From assembly GCA_929200515.1 (NCBI GenBank), contig CAKNAD010000157.1:1-6901 (forward strand): DNA of 6,901 nt, read 5' to 3'. Each line of letters starts with the position of its first letter. Within the stretch, counting starts at the first letter, position 1. The notes under the pieces were generated by a model, which was not told the origin of the DNA, searched no databases, and saw only the letters and a program-made list of their open reading frames with translations. Both the position numbers and the translations under genes were made by a program. This DNA comes from Candidatus Gorgonimonas leptogorgiae (GTDB lineage Bacteria > Pseudomonadota > Gammaproteobacteria > Pseudomonadales > Endozoicomonadaceae). This document shows, one piece after another, positions 1 through 6,025 of this stretch.

Positions 1-13
1 GTTCATTAATATT
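1..13. other. Left flank of the array
   Basis: These bases precede the first 30-base repeat and differ from what precedes the other two repeat copies (3421-3429 and 6837-6845), so unit identity stops here. However, 1-15 matches 3400-3414 inside the unit at 14 of 15 positions, so the flank may be a diverged or partly deleted copy of the unit's right end. Too short to identify a gene. Confidence 0.6.
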
Positions 14-43
14 TATACATGGTTTAACACTCTATTTTTATAA
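14..43. repeat. 30-base boundary repeat, left end
   Basis: This is the first of three identical 30-base copies that open, join and close the array. At this copy the sequence to the left is not the unit's right end: the upstream GTGTTA arm found at the other two copies is replaced by AATATT (8-13), while the downstream TAACAC arm (25-30) is kept. That pattern is what a hybrid attL-type junction would look like. Site-specific recombination is an inference, because no recombinase is encoded here. Confidence 0.75.
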
Positions 44-255
44 GGAATTTATAAATATTTATTATAAATAGTTAAAAAGCAAGGAAATCAAACTTAGAAG
101 TACATAACATCAAGTGTAATATGTAGTAGCTCAAACCTAACTTGACAGTAACTTTAAAAATTAGAAGTCTGTTATACCCCTTTTAGTTGAAGATAACACG
201 CAATTTATAAGGTTTTTGTCTTGTATTATTCAAAATTTTACTATAAAGCTCCTAA
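44..255. other. AT-rich region downstream of the 636-aa gene, copy 1
   Basis: No gene or RNA is recognisable in this 212-base stretch. It contains a perfect 12-base AT palindrome at 51-62 and a TATAAATA direct repeat nearby. No GC-rich hairpin with a T-run, as expected for an intrinsic terminator, follows the stop codon of the minus-strand gene at 256. Confidence 0.6.
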
Positions 256-2166
256 TTATAAATCAATATTATAATATTTTTTAGTATAATCTTTTAATGT
301 TATATTTGTAGAAGAATTTATTTTTTTATCAGGATTTAAAATTTTACTGTTAATAAACGCTTGCTGTAAAGTATTTCTTGCTTCTTCGGTTATGTTTGGG
401 TTGCATAAAATACCAAGAAAGTTATCTTCTAATATTTTAAATATAAGCTCTGGAAGATATTGATGTACATAAATATATAAGCTTTTTGAAAATTCTTCTA
501 AATTATATTTGTTTTGCGTGATAAGTTTAGCTATTAGTTTAGCGTAATGTAATTTTACGCTTTCAGACTCTGAATCAAAAATTCCTTCATATATAAGCTT
601 TATAGGTATATCATTGTATGATATATTTTTTATTATGCATTCTGGAATATCTTCTATTTTACCTATTATGGTATATAAGCAAGCTATTTCAACTATGTTT
701 TTTGTGTTATCAGAAATATTAGTTAAATATAAATATATTTCATCATTAAAATCTTCAGTTTTTAGTAAAATATCTTTTAAATAAGACAATATTATATAGC
801 AGGAACCGTATTTATTAGCATACTCTGGTATTTTATCTATATTACGTTGTAAAATACTAAGACACACTTTATAGTCAGATAAATCAAGAAACACTAGATT
901 TTTACATCTAGTATTTAGTATTTCTTCAAGCCAATAAACACAACAAGACAATACATCAACATTAGCATCTTTAATCGCTTCTTTTATCAAAATCCTTATT
1001 TCACGAGCTGTAGCTGATATAAATCTTATATCTTGATAGGTAGTTATGTTTATCAGTTCCCCTTTAGTAGAATATTTACTAAAATAATTTTCTCTTATCA
1101 TATCCGTGTTTTTATAAAATATTAGCAATTTATAAAACTCTTCAGTAGTTTTGCTTCTTAATTTATGTGATTTAAAATCAGTGGTACTAAGTATTCTAGG
1201 AATGTGAAACTCTGGAGTAAAAATAACAGTTAAAAATTCATTTAGTTCAGGTAAAGAACAATTTTGATAAATAAAATTTTTTAGTCGTCTGCATTCGGTC
1301 TTTCTAATAATATAAATAGAATGATAAGCAAGTCCTAAGCGCATATCTTTTTCGGTAAACATAGGAATATCTTTGTTTCCTAAAGAACCATGGATTTTCT
1401 CATATATGTGTTTTTGTAACCTAGGATAAGTCTTACAAAAAATACATCTTATATCACTAGGAAGAATCCCATTATGGAAGTGATCTGTAAGTGTAAAGTA
1501 ACCTAAAGTCCCATTTTTGTGATGAGTTAGATATGCTTTATAACCGTAGTCGGTATTATCTCCTATTTCGCTATATTCTGGTTTGATAGCTAAATCAGCG
1601 TCGTCAAAACTTACAGAAAAAAACACAAAATCATTGTTGCTTAGTGCTGTTATGTCTTGTTGTTTAGTTAAACCTCTACATATTGCTCCAGATTCATTTA
1701 AACAACGATTAGATTTAATAGTTAATGTAGATTCTTCTTTACTATTTAGATGATCTAAATTATAGGCAGTTTGATGTCTTAGAGTAAAATTTGGTAAGTT
1801 GATGATTCGTTGCAAAAAAGCTTGTTCTTGATCAGTTAATTCCCCTAGATGGTTTTTTATTTCTTTAATTGCTTTATCAGATAATTTTTGTGCAATTGTT
1901 AAGTAATCTACAAGTGATTTTGGGCTAGATGATATTTCTTTATATTGTTTAAAGTACTCACCATTATCAAACATATGTTTATAGGCTTTAGCTGCAAGAA
2001 ATTTTTTAAAAAAAAGTTGTATTTTTCTAGCCGCTAAATTTTTTTGCAAGTAATCTGTCTTTGAGTTATTGCTTGAAAAACATAGTGTATTTGTGGCAGT
2101 AGTTGTTGTATTATAAGATGAAAAATTATTAAATGAGACATTATTATATCTATTTTGAATATTCAT
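256..2166 (-). CDS. Unrecognised 636-aa protein with IQ-like helix, copy 1
   Basis: I do not recognise the family. Residues 1-36 are polar and rich in Asn, Ser and Thr, with no signal peptide. Residues 44-62 (AARKIQ...AAKAYK) form a basic amphipathic helix resembling a degenerate calmodulin-binding IQ motif, in which the usual Gly and second Arg are missing. The middle region has CRGLT (163-167), FVFFSVSF (180-187) and GYFTLTDHF (222-230). The Arg and Ser-rich strands vaguely recall ADP-ribosyltransferase folds, but no catalytic Glu motif is clear, so I make no such call. From about 385 to 605 the sequence is mostly helical with repeated hydrophobic spacing, like an alpha-solenoid. The start is supported by AAGGGA eight bases upstream, and the next Met is at 65. 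The gene lies downstream of the RING gene on the same strand. No transmembrane segment is evident. A cytoplasmic or secreted effector-like role is only inference. Confidence 0.9.
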   Translation of the reverse strand: MNIQNRYNNVSFNNFSSYNTTTTATNTLCFSSNNSKTDYLQKNLAARKIQLFFKKFLAAKAYKHMFDNGEYFKQYKEISSSPKSLVDYLTIAQKLSDKAIKEIKNHLGELTDQEQAFLQRIINLPNFTLRHQTAYNLDHLNSKEESTLTIKSNRCLNESGAICRGLTKQQDITALSNNDFVFFSVSFDDADLAIKPEYSEIGDNTDYGYKAYLTHHKNGTLGYFTLTDHFHNGILPSDIRCIFCKTYPRLQKHIYEKIHGSLGNKDIPMFTEKDMRLGLAYHSIYIIRKTECRRLKNFIYQNCSLPELNEFLTVIFTPEFHIPRILSTTDFKSHKLRSKTTEEFYKLLIFYKNTDMIRENYFSKYSTKGELINITTYQDIRFISATAREIRILIKEAIKDANVDVLSCCVYWLEEILNTRCKNLVFLDLSDYKVCLSILQRNIDKIPEYANKYGSCYIILSYLKDILLKTEDFNDEIYLYLTNISDNTKNIVEIACLYTIIGKIEDIPECIIKNISYNDIPIKLIYEGIFDSESESVKLHYAKLIAKLITQNKYNLEEFSKSLYIYVHQYLPELIFKILEDNFLGILCNPNITEEARNTLQQAFINSKILNPDKKINSSTNITLKDYTKKYYNIDL

Positions 2167-2450
2167 TAAAATATTCCCTTGTATTTTTTGATAAAATATA
2201 GAGCTAACTAGGTAATATTTTTAATGAATAGCTATTATTTAGCCCCATATTAGTTATTAAGTAATAAACTAGCAATGATATATATTTAGACTATTTCCTT
2301 ATGAATAAGGTTCAAGTGTTATTATTTTTTATATTGCTAGGGGCTGATATTGTAGTAGCATCAACTAAAGTATTTTGTGATCCTAAATAACCAAGATTAG
2401 ACGTTTCAATTGTACTATTTATCTCATTGTTTTCTTTTTTTCGTATAAAA
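2167..2450. other. Intergenic region with two short dyads, copy 1
   Basis: This stretch precedes the 636-aa gene on the minus strand. It holds two perfect inverted repeats with 2-base centres: TTATTA-AG-TAATAA (2254-2267) and CCTTAT-GA-ATAAGG (2297-2310). They could be operator half-sites, but in such AT-rich DNA the first may be chance. A 29-codon plus-strand frame (2301-2390) is hydrophobic and lacks a ribosome binding site, so I do not call it a gene. No clear promoter for the 636-aa gene is visible. Confidence 0.4.
2175..2180 (-). promoter_or_regulatory. Ribosome binding site of the 636-aa gene, copy 1
   Basis: Read on the minus strand this is AAGGGA, eight bases before the ATG at 2164-2166. 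It is a reasonable Shine-Dalgarno match that fixes the start codon and supports translation in a bacterium. Confidence 0.6.
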
Positions 2451-2519
2451 ACTACCAATGCTGACTATGTAGGTGCTTGTAACATTTTAAGGGTAGGACA
2501 TACTCGGTTAGCCTGTTAA
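2451..2519 (+). pseudogene. tnpB: TnpB C-terminal remnant (IS200/IS605 type), copy 1
   Basis: The plus strand encodes TNADYVGACNILRVGHTRLAC followed by TAA. The NAD-x-x-x-A-x-NIL pattern and the GH-x-R-LAC ending are the usual C-terminus of TnpB, the RNA-guided nuclease of IS200/IS605 elements. The Asp of NAD corresponds to the last RuvC catalytic residue. Nothing upstream in this frame looks like TnpB: the preceding bases encode a hydrophobic stretch without the Cys-x-x-Cys zinc-ribbon pairs, and an in-frame stop lies at 2388-2390. Only about the last 22 codons survive, so no nuclease is made. It lies antisense to both long genes. Immediately downstream is the element's right end. Confidence 0.8.
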
Positions 2520-2602
2520 GACATAGGGTTCGTTAGAACACTAGCACAGGAAGCACTTGTTTAATCAAGAAGCCCCGTCCTTTAGGTCGGGGAGCATGTC
2601 AC
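2520..2602 (+). mobile_element. IS200/IS605-type right end / orphan omega-RNA-like sequence, copy 1
   Basis: Directly after the TnpB stop comes the characteristic 3' segment of this IS group. It ends in GAAGCCCCG...CGGGGAGCATGTCAC, with the subterminal hairpin at 2573-2592 and TCAC at 2599-2602 as the probable right terminus. In intact elements this region is both the substrate of the TnpA transposase and the scaffold part of the TnpB guide (omega) RNA, whose guide would be read from the bases just past 2602. No left end, TnpA or full TnpB is visible, so it is an orphan end. Whether it is transcribed cannot be told from the sequence. Confidence 0.75.
2573..2592 (+). other. IS605 right-end hairpin, copy 1
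   Basis: CCCCG-T-CC pairs with GG-T-CGGGG around a TTTA loop, leaving one T-T mismatch, as in the imperfect palindromes of IS605-type ends. On the minus strand it sits 17 bases past the RING gene's stop codon and could slow or stop transcription. No T-run follows, so it is not a standard intrinsic terminator. Confidence 0.7.
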
Positions 2603-2609
2603 AAAGAAA

Positions 2610-3308
2610 TCATGGATTGTATAAAATACGCATATTATCTGGGTTTGCACTATCAATTCCGCACTGGCATTTTAATGTATTCATAATATTTACCATATGA
2701 ACGCAACATTCTTTGCACATTGTGTGTTTGCATTCTAATTCAATATTTGGGAACCTTTCCAGACAAATCTGACAAGGCCTAGGTTCGTGTTCGGAGTCAG
2801 GTGCCTGAGTTAAAAATCCTTCCAAAGTCTTGAGGTCTTGGTTTGCTCCTAGTTGGCGTATTATTGGTTGATTACCTATTGGTTGGCGTATTATTGGTTG
2901 GTTTTCTATTTGTACCCTATTCGCGTCGAGTTGTACTCTATTCGCGCTGAGATATGCAATCGCCAAACCAGTTCCCGCAAAAGCGTTGATAAAACAGAGT
3001 GCAGCTGTCGACCCACAAACGCTTAGATATCCCGGATTACATTTAAGTGCAGAAAGGTAGAATTCATTAAAGTTACCAGGGTAAATTTTGGAACAATTGT
3101 AAGTAAGCGCTAGGCAACCACCACATTTGTTACATTGAAGCCAATGCCGGAATCTATTATCACGATGAATACCTACATTCGGATTGAGAGTTAAAAAAGA
3201 AGGGAGAAAATTAGACAAAAAAGGGATTATAAGATTATCCCATCCAGAAACTGCAACAACAGGTTTAACTAATAGTAGAAAAATAAATATTATACGAAAT
3301 GAGTACAT
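2610..3308 (-). CDS. Membrane-anchored RING-finger protein, copy 1
   Basis: This 232-aa protein ends in a RING-type zinc finger: CQIC (179-182), ten residues, then C193, H195, C198, C201, and C214/C216. RING domains usually act as E3 ubiquitin ligases by binding a ubiquitin-loaded E2. The Ile of CQIC fits an E2-contact position. The last pair is C-x-C rather than the usual C-x2-C, and the common Pro is absent, so ligase activity is uncertain. Residues 1-20 are a strongly hydrophobic signal-like segment. A Cys-rich part follows (C59, C62, C65, C72, C90, C98). Residues about 98-120 form a membrane helix. Next come short repeats, ANRVQ twice and NQPIIRQ twice. The layout resembles a type I membrane E3 with the RING on the inner side. 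The start is firm, since the next Met is at 197. Bacteria rarely carry RING proteins except as effectors acting in eukaryotic hosts. Confidence 0.9.
   Translation of the reverse strand: MYSFRIIFIFLLLVKPVVAVSGWDNLIIPFLSNFLPSFLTLNPNVGIHRDNRFRHWLQCNKCGGCLALTYNCSKIYPGNFNEFYLSALKCNPGYLSVCGSTAALCFINAFAGTGLAIAYLSANRVQLDANRVQIENQPIIRQPIGNQPIIRQLGANQDLKTLEGFLTQAPDSEHEPRPCQICLERFPNIELECKHTMCKECCVHMVNIMNTLKCQCGIDSANPDNMRILYNP
2852..2951. repeat. Short in-frame tandem repeats in the RING gene, copy 1
   Basis: Two duplications lie side by side. A 30-base period (2852-2870 recurs at 2882-2900) encodes NQPIIRQ twice, and a 21-base period (2911-2930 recurs at 2932-2951 with two changes) encodes ANRVQ twice. 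Both periods are multiples of three, so the frame is kept. They form the linker between the membrane helix and the RING finger. Confidence 0.8.
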
Positions 3309-3429
3309 ACTTTATGACCTGGGTAATAAAAATTATACTTAACTAAGCTTTCGAAGATAACTGAGTTTTATAGTGTTGTGAATAGTTTAATTGCAAATAG
3401 TTTATTAATATTTAATATTTCAGGTGTTA
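3309..3429. other. Upstream region of the RING gene, copy 1
   Basis: This leader and promoter region of the minus-strand RING gene forms the right end of unit 1. A weak AGG lies nine bases before the ATG as a possible ribosome binding site. Beyond the TATAAT box the sequence is AT-rich with no gene. Together with the repeat and downstream region of copy 2 it separates the 636-aa gene of copy 2 (stop at 3672) from this RING gene by 363 bases. Confidence 0.6.
3332..3337 (-). promoter_or_regulatory. -10 box of the RING gene promoter, copy 1
   Basis: On the minus strand this reads TATAAT, a perfect bacterial -10 hexamer 23 bases before the RING start codon. The best -35 at a 17-base spacing is TTATCT (3355-3360), only three of six matches, so the promoter is plausible rather than strong. 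Confidence 0.45.
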
Positions 3430-3459
3430 TATACATGGTTTAACACTCTATTTTTATAA
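3430..3459. repeat. 30-base boundary repeat, unit junction
   Basis: This middle copy joins unit 1 to unit 2. With the bases before it, it forms an inverted repeat, GTGTTA (3424-3429) and TAACAC (3441-3446), separated by 11 bases. That is the kind of paired half-site a tyrosine recombinase could bind. I could not align it convincingly with a Xer dif site of 11-6-11 layout, because the arms do not pair with a 6-base spacer. Confidence 0.75.
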
Positions 3460-3671
3460 GGAATTTATAAATATTTATTATAAATAGTTAAAAAGCAAGG
3501 AAATCAAACTTAGAAGTACATAACATCAAGTGTAATATGTAGTAGCTCAAACCTAACTTGACAGTAACTTTAAAAATTAGAAGTCTGTTATACCCCTTTT
3601 AGTTGAAGATAACACGCAATTTATAAGGTTTTTGTCTTGTATTATTCAAAATTTTACTATAAAGCTCCTAA
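3460..3671. other. AT-rich region downstream of the 636-aa gene, copy 2
   Basis: Identical to 44-255, with the 12-base AT palindrome at 3467-3478. Here it lies in the middle of the array, so transcription of the 636-aa gene of copy 2 would run through it toward the junction repeat and the RING gene of copy 1. No terminator is visible. Confidence 0.6.
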
Positions 3672-5582
3672 TTATAAATCAATATTATAATATTTTTTAG
3701 TATAATCTTTTAATGTTATATTTGTAGAAGAATTTATTTTTTTATCAGGATTTAAAATTTTACTGTTAATAAACGCTTGCTGTAAAGTATTTCTTGCTTC
3801 TTCGGTTATGTTTGGGTTGCATAAAATACCAAGAAAGTTATCTTCTAATATTTTAAATATAAGCTCTGGAAGATATTGATGTACATAAATATATAAGCTT
3901 TTTGAAAATTCTTCTAAATTATATTTGTTTTGCGTGATAAGTTTAGCTATTAGTTTAGCGTAATGTAATTTTACGCTTTCAGACTCTGAATCAAAAATTC
4001 CTTCATATATAAGCTTTATAGGTATATCATTGTATGATATATTTTTTATTATGCATTCTGGAATATCTTCTATTTTACCTATTATGGTATATAAGCAAGC
4101 TATTTCAACTATGTTTTTTGTGTTATCAGAAATATTAGTTAAATATAAATATATTTCATCATTAAAATCTTCAGTTTTTAGTAAAATATCTTTTAAATAA
4201 GACAATATTATATAGCAGGAACCGTATTTATTAGCATACTCTGGTATTTTATCTATATTACGTTGTAAAATACTAAGACACACTTTATAGTCAGATAAAT
4301 CAAGAAACACTAGATTTTTACATCTAGTATTTAGTATTTCTTCAAGCCAATAAACACAACAAGACAATACATCAACATTAGCATCTTTAATCGCTTCTTT
4401 TATCAAAATCCTTATTTCACGAGCTGTAGCTGATATAAATCTTATATCTTGATAGGTAGTTATGTTTATCAGTTCCCCTTTAGTAGAATATTTACTAAAA
4501 TAATTTTCTCTTATCATATCCGTGTTTTTATAAAATATTAGCAATTTATAAAACTCTTCAGTAGTTTTGCTTCTTAATTTATGTGATTTAAAATCAGTGG
4601 TACTAAGTATTCTAGGAATGTGAAACTCTGGAGTAAAAATAACAGTTAAAAATTCATTTAGTTCAGGTAAAGAACAATTTTGATAAATAAAATTTTTTAG
4701 TCGTCTGCATTCGGTCTTTCTAATAATATAAATAGAATGATAAGCAAGTCCTAAGCGCATATCTTTTTCGGTAAACATAGGAATATCTTTGTTTCCTAAA
4801 GAACCATGGATTTTCTCATATATGTGTTTTTGTAACCTAGGATAAGTCTTACAAAAAATACATCTTATATCACTAGGAAGAATCCCATTATGGAAGTGAT
4901 CTGTAAGTGTAAAGTAACCTAAAGTCCCATTTTTGTGATGAGTTAGATATGCTTTATAACCGTAGTCGGTATTATCTCCTATTTCGCTATATTCTGGTTT
5001 GATAGCTAAATCAGCGTCGTCAAAACTTACAGAAAAAAACACAAAATCATTGTTGCTTAGTGCTGTTATGTCTTGTTGTTTAGTTAAACCTCTACATATT
5101 GCTCCAGATTCATTTAAACAACGATTAGATTTAATAGTTAATGTAGATTCTTCTTTACTATTTAGATGATCTAAATTATAGGCAGTTTGATGTCTTAGAG
5201 TAAAATTTGGTAAGTTGATGATTCGTTGCAAAAAAGCTTGTTCTTGATCAGTTAATTCCCCTAGATGGTTTTTTATTTCTTTAATTGCTTTATCAGATAA
5301 TTTTTGTGCAATTGTTAAGTAATCTACAAGTGATTTTGGGCTAGATGATATTTCTTTATATTGTTTAAAGTACTCACCATTATCAAACATATGTTTATAG
5401 GCTTTAGCTGCAAGAAATTTTTTAAAAAAAAGTTGTATTTTTCTAGCCGCTAAATTTTTTTGCAAGTAATCTGTCTTTGAGTTATTGCTTGAAAAACATA
5501 GTGTATTTGTGGCAGTAGTTGTTGTATTATAAGATGAAAAATTATTAAATGAGACATTATTATATCTATTTTGAATATTCAT
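3672..5582 (-). CDS. Unrecognised 636-aa protein with IQ-like helix, copy 2
   Basis: The predicted protein is identical to that of 256-2166: polar Asn/Ser/Thr-rich N-terminus, basic IQ-like helix at residues 44-62, a middle part with CRGLT (163-167), FVFFSVSF (180-187) and GYFTLTDHF (222-230), and a helical C-terminal half. The family is not recognised and no function is assigned. Two unchanged copies, both with complete frames and ribosome binding sites, mean that the dosage of this protein would be doubled if both are expressed. The gene is followed on its strand by the junction repeat and then by the RING gene of copy 1, so read-through between units is possible. No synonymous differences were seen, so the copies give no information on selection. 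Confidence 0.9.
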   Translation of the reverse strand: MNIQNRYNNVSFNNFSSYNTTTTATNTLCFSSNNSKTDYLQKNLAARKIQLFFKKFLAAKAYKHMFDNGEYFKQYKEISSSPKSLVDYLTIAQKLSDKAIKEIKNHLGELTDQEQAFLQRIINLPNFTLRHQTAYNLDHLNSKEESTLTIKSNRCLNESGAICRGLTKQQDITALSNNDFVFFSVSFDDADLAIKPEYSEIGDNTDYGYKAYLTHHKNGTLGYFTLTDHFHNGILPSDIRCIFCKTYPRLQKHIYEKIHGSLGNKDIPMFTEKDMRLGLAYHSIYIIRKTECRRLKNFIYQNCSLPELNEFLTVIFTPEFHIPRILSTTDFKSHKLRSKTTEEFYKLLIFYKNTDMIRENYFSKYSTKGELINITTYQDIRFISATAREIRILIKEAIKDANVDVLSCCVYWLEEILNTRCKNLVFLDLSDYKVCLSILQRNIDKIPEYANKYGSCYIILSYLKDILLKTEDFNDEIYLYLTNISDNTKNIVEIACLYTIIGKIEDIPECIIKNISYNDIPIKLIYEGIFDSESESVKLHYAKLIAKLITQNKYNLEEFSKSLYIYVHQYLPELIFKILEDNFLGILCNPNITEEARNTLQQAFINSKILNPDKKINSSTNITLKDYTKKYYNIDL

Positions 5583-5866
5583 TAAAATATTCCCTTGTAT
5601 TTTTTGATAAAATATAGAGCTAACTAGGTAATATTTTTAATGAATAGCTATTATTTAGCCCCATATTAGTTATTAAGTAATAAACTAGCAATGATATATA
5701 TTTAGACTATTTCCTTATGAATAAGGTTCAAGTGTTATTATTTTTTATATTGCTAGGGGCTGATATTGTAGTAGCATCAACTAAAGTATTTTGTGATCCT
5801 AAATAACCAAGATTAGACGTTTCAATTGTACTATTTATCTCATTGTTTTCTTTTTTTCGTATAAAA
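5583..5866. other. Intergenic region with two short dyads, copy 2
   Basis: Same content as 2167-2450: inverted repeats at 5670-5683 and 5713-5726, and an unconvincing 29-codon plus-strand frame at 5717-5806 whose start overlaps the second dyad. No RNA gene or strong promoter is recognised. Confidence 0.4.
5591..5596 (-). promoter_or_regulatory. Ribosome binding site of the 636-aa gene, copy 2
   Basis: AAGGGA on the minus strand, eight bases before the ATG at 5580-5582, the same as in copy 1. Confidence 0.6.
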
Positions 5867-5935
5867 ACTACCAATGCTGACTATGTAGGTGCTTGTAACA
5901 TTTTAAGGGTAGGACATACTCGGTTAGCCTGTTAA
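5867..5935 (+). pseudogene. tnpB: TnpB C-terminal remnant (IS200/IS605 type), copy 2
   Basis: Same 22 codons and stop as at 2451-2519, with the NADY...NIL motif carrying the final RuvC Asp and the GH-x-R-LAC end. The fragment was already truncated before the unit duplicated, because both copies are cut at the same place. It encodes no functional nuclease. Confidence 0.8.
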
Positions 5936-6018
5936 GACATAGGGTTCGTTAGAACACTAGCACAGGAAGCACTTGTTTAATCAAGAAGCCCCGTCCTTTA
6001 GGTCGGGGAGCATGTCAC
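5936..6018 (+). mobile_element. IS200/IS605-type right end / orphan omega-RNA-like sequence, copy 2
   Basis: Identical to 2520-2602. The hairpin lies at 5989-6008 and the TCAC terminus at 6015-6018. The bases that would serve as guide, just past 6018, are the 3' end of the RING gene of copy 2, in antisense orientation. No partner TnpB is encoded in the window, so any activity would depend on a protein supplied from elsewhere. Confidence 0.75.
5989..6008 (+). other. IS605 right-end hairpin, copy 2
   Basis: Same imperfect CCCCG...CGGGG stem with a TTTA loop as at 2573-2592, lying just beyond the stop codon of the copy 2 RING gene on the other strand. Confidence 0.7.
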
Positions 6019-6025
6019 AAAGAAA

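Larger units (their letters stand above)
14..3429. repeat. Tandem unit, copy 1 (3416 bases)
   Basis: Every base I compared from 14 onward recurs 3416 bases later, and the two long translations of this copy equal those of copy 2. The unit holds a minus-strand RING-finger membrane protein gene, a minus-strand 636-aa gene, and a plus-strand IS200/IS605-type remnant between them. No recombinase, transposase or replication gene is present, so the unit cannot encode its own movement. The lack of divergence implies a very recent duplication or active homogenisation. It could be an integrated mobile cassette, a recent gene amplification through short direct repeats, or an assembly product. Confidence 0.95.

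Noticed and set aside
142..147. TTGACA on the plus strand as a -35 box
   Set aside because: No acceptable -10 hexamer lies 16-18 bases downstream and no gene follows on that strand.
2301..2390. 29-codon plus-strand frame with a hydrophobic stretch (also 5717-5806)
   Set aside because: No ribosome binding site precedes it, it has no recognisable product, its start falls within an inverted repeat, and it lies in the same frame as the TnpB tail. Identity between copies carries no evidence because the whole unit is duplicated.
2610..3308. Toxin-antitoxin pair formed by the two genes
   Set aside because: Neither protein has the size or motifs of known toxin-antitoxin partners, and they are 443 bases apart rather than overlapping.
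3401..3436. Short minus-strand frame starting at the ATG inside the junction repeat
   Set aside because: About 22 codons of AT-rich sequence without a convincing ribosome binding site; at the left repeat copy the same ATG meets a stop after three codons.
3430..3459. Canonical Xer dif site or tRNA-gene attachment site
   Set aside because: The half-sites do not pair with a 6-base spacer, and the repeat does not fit the 3' end of a tRNA.
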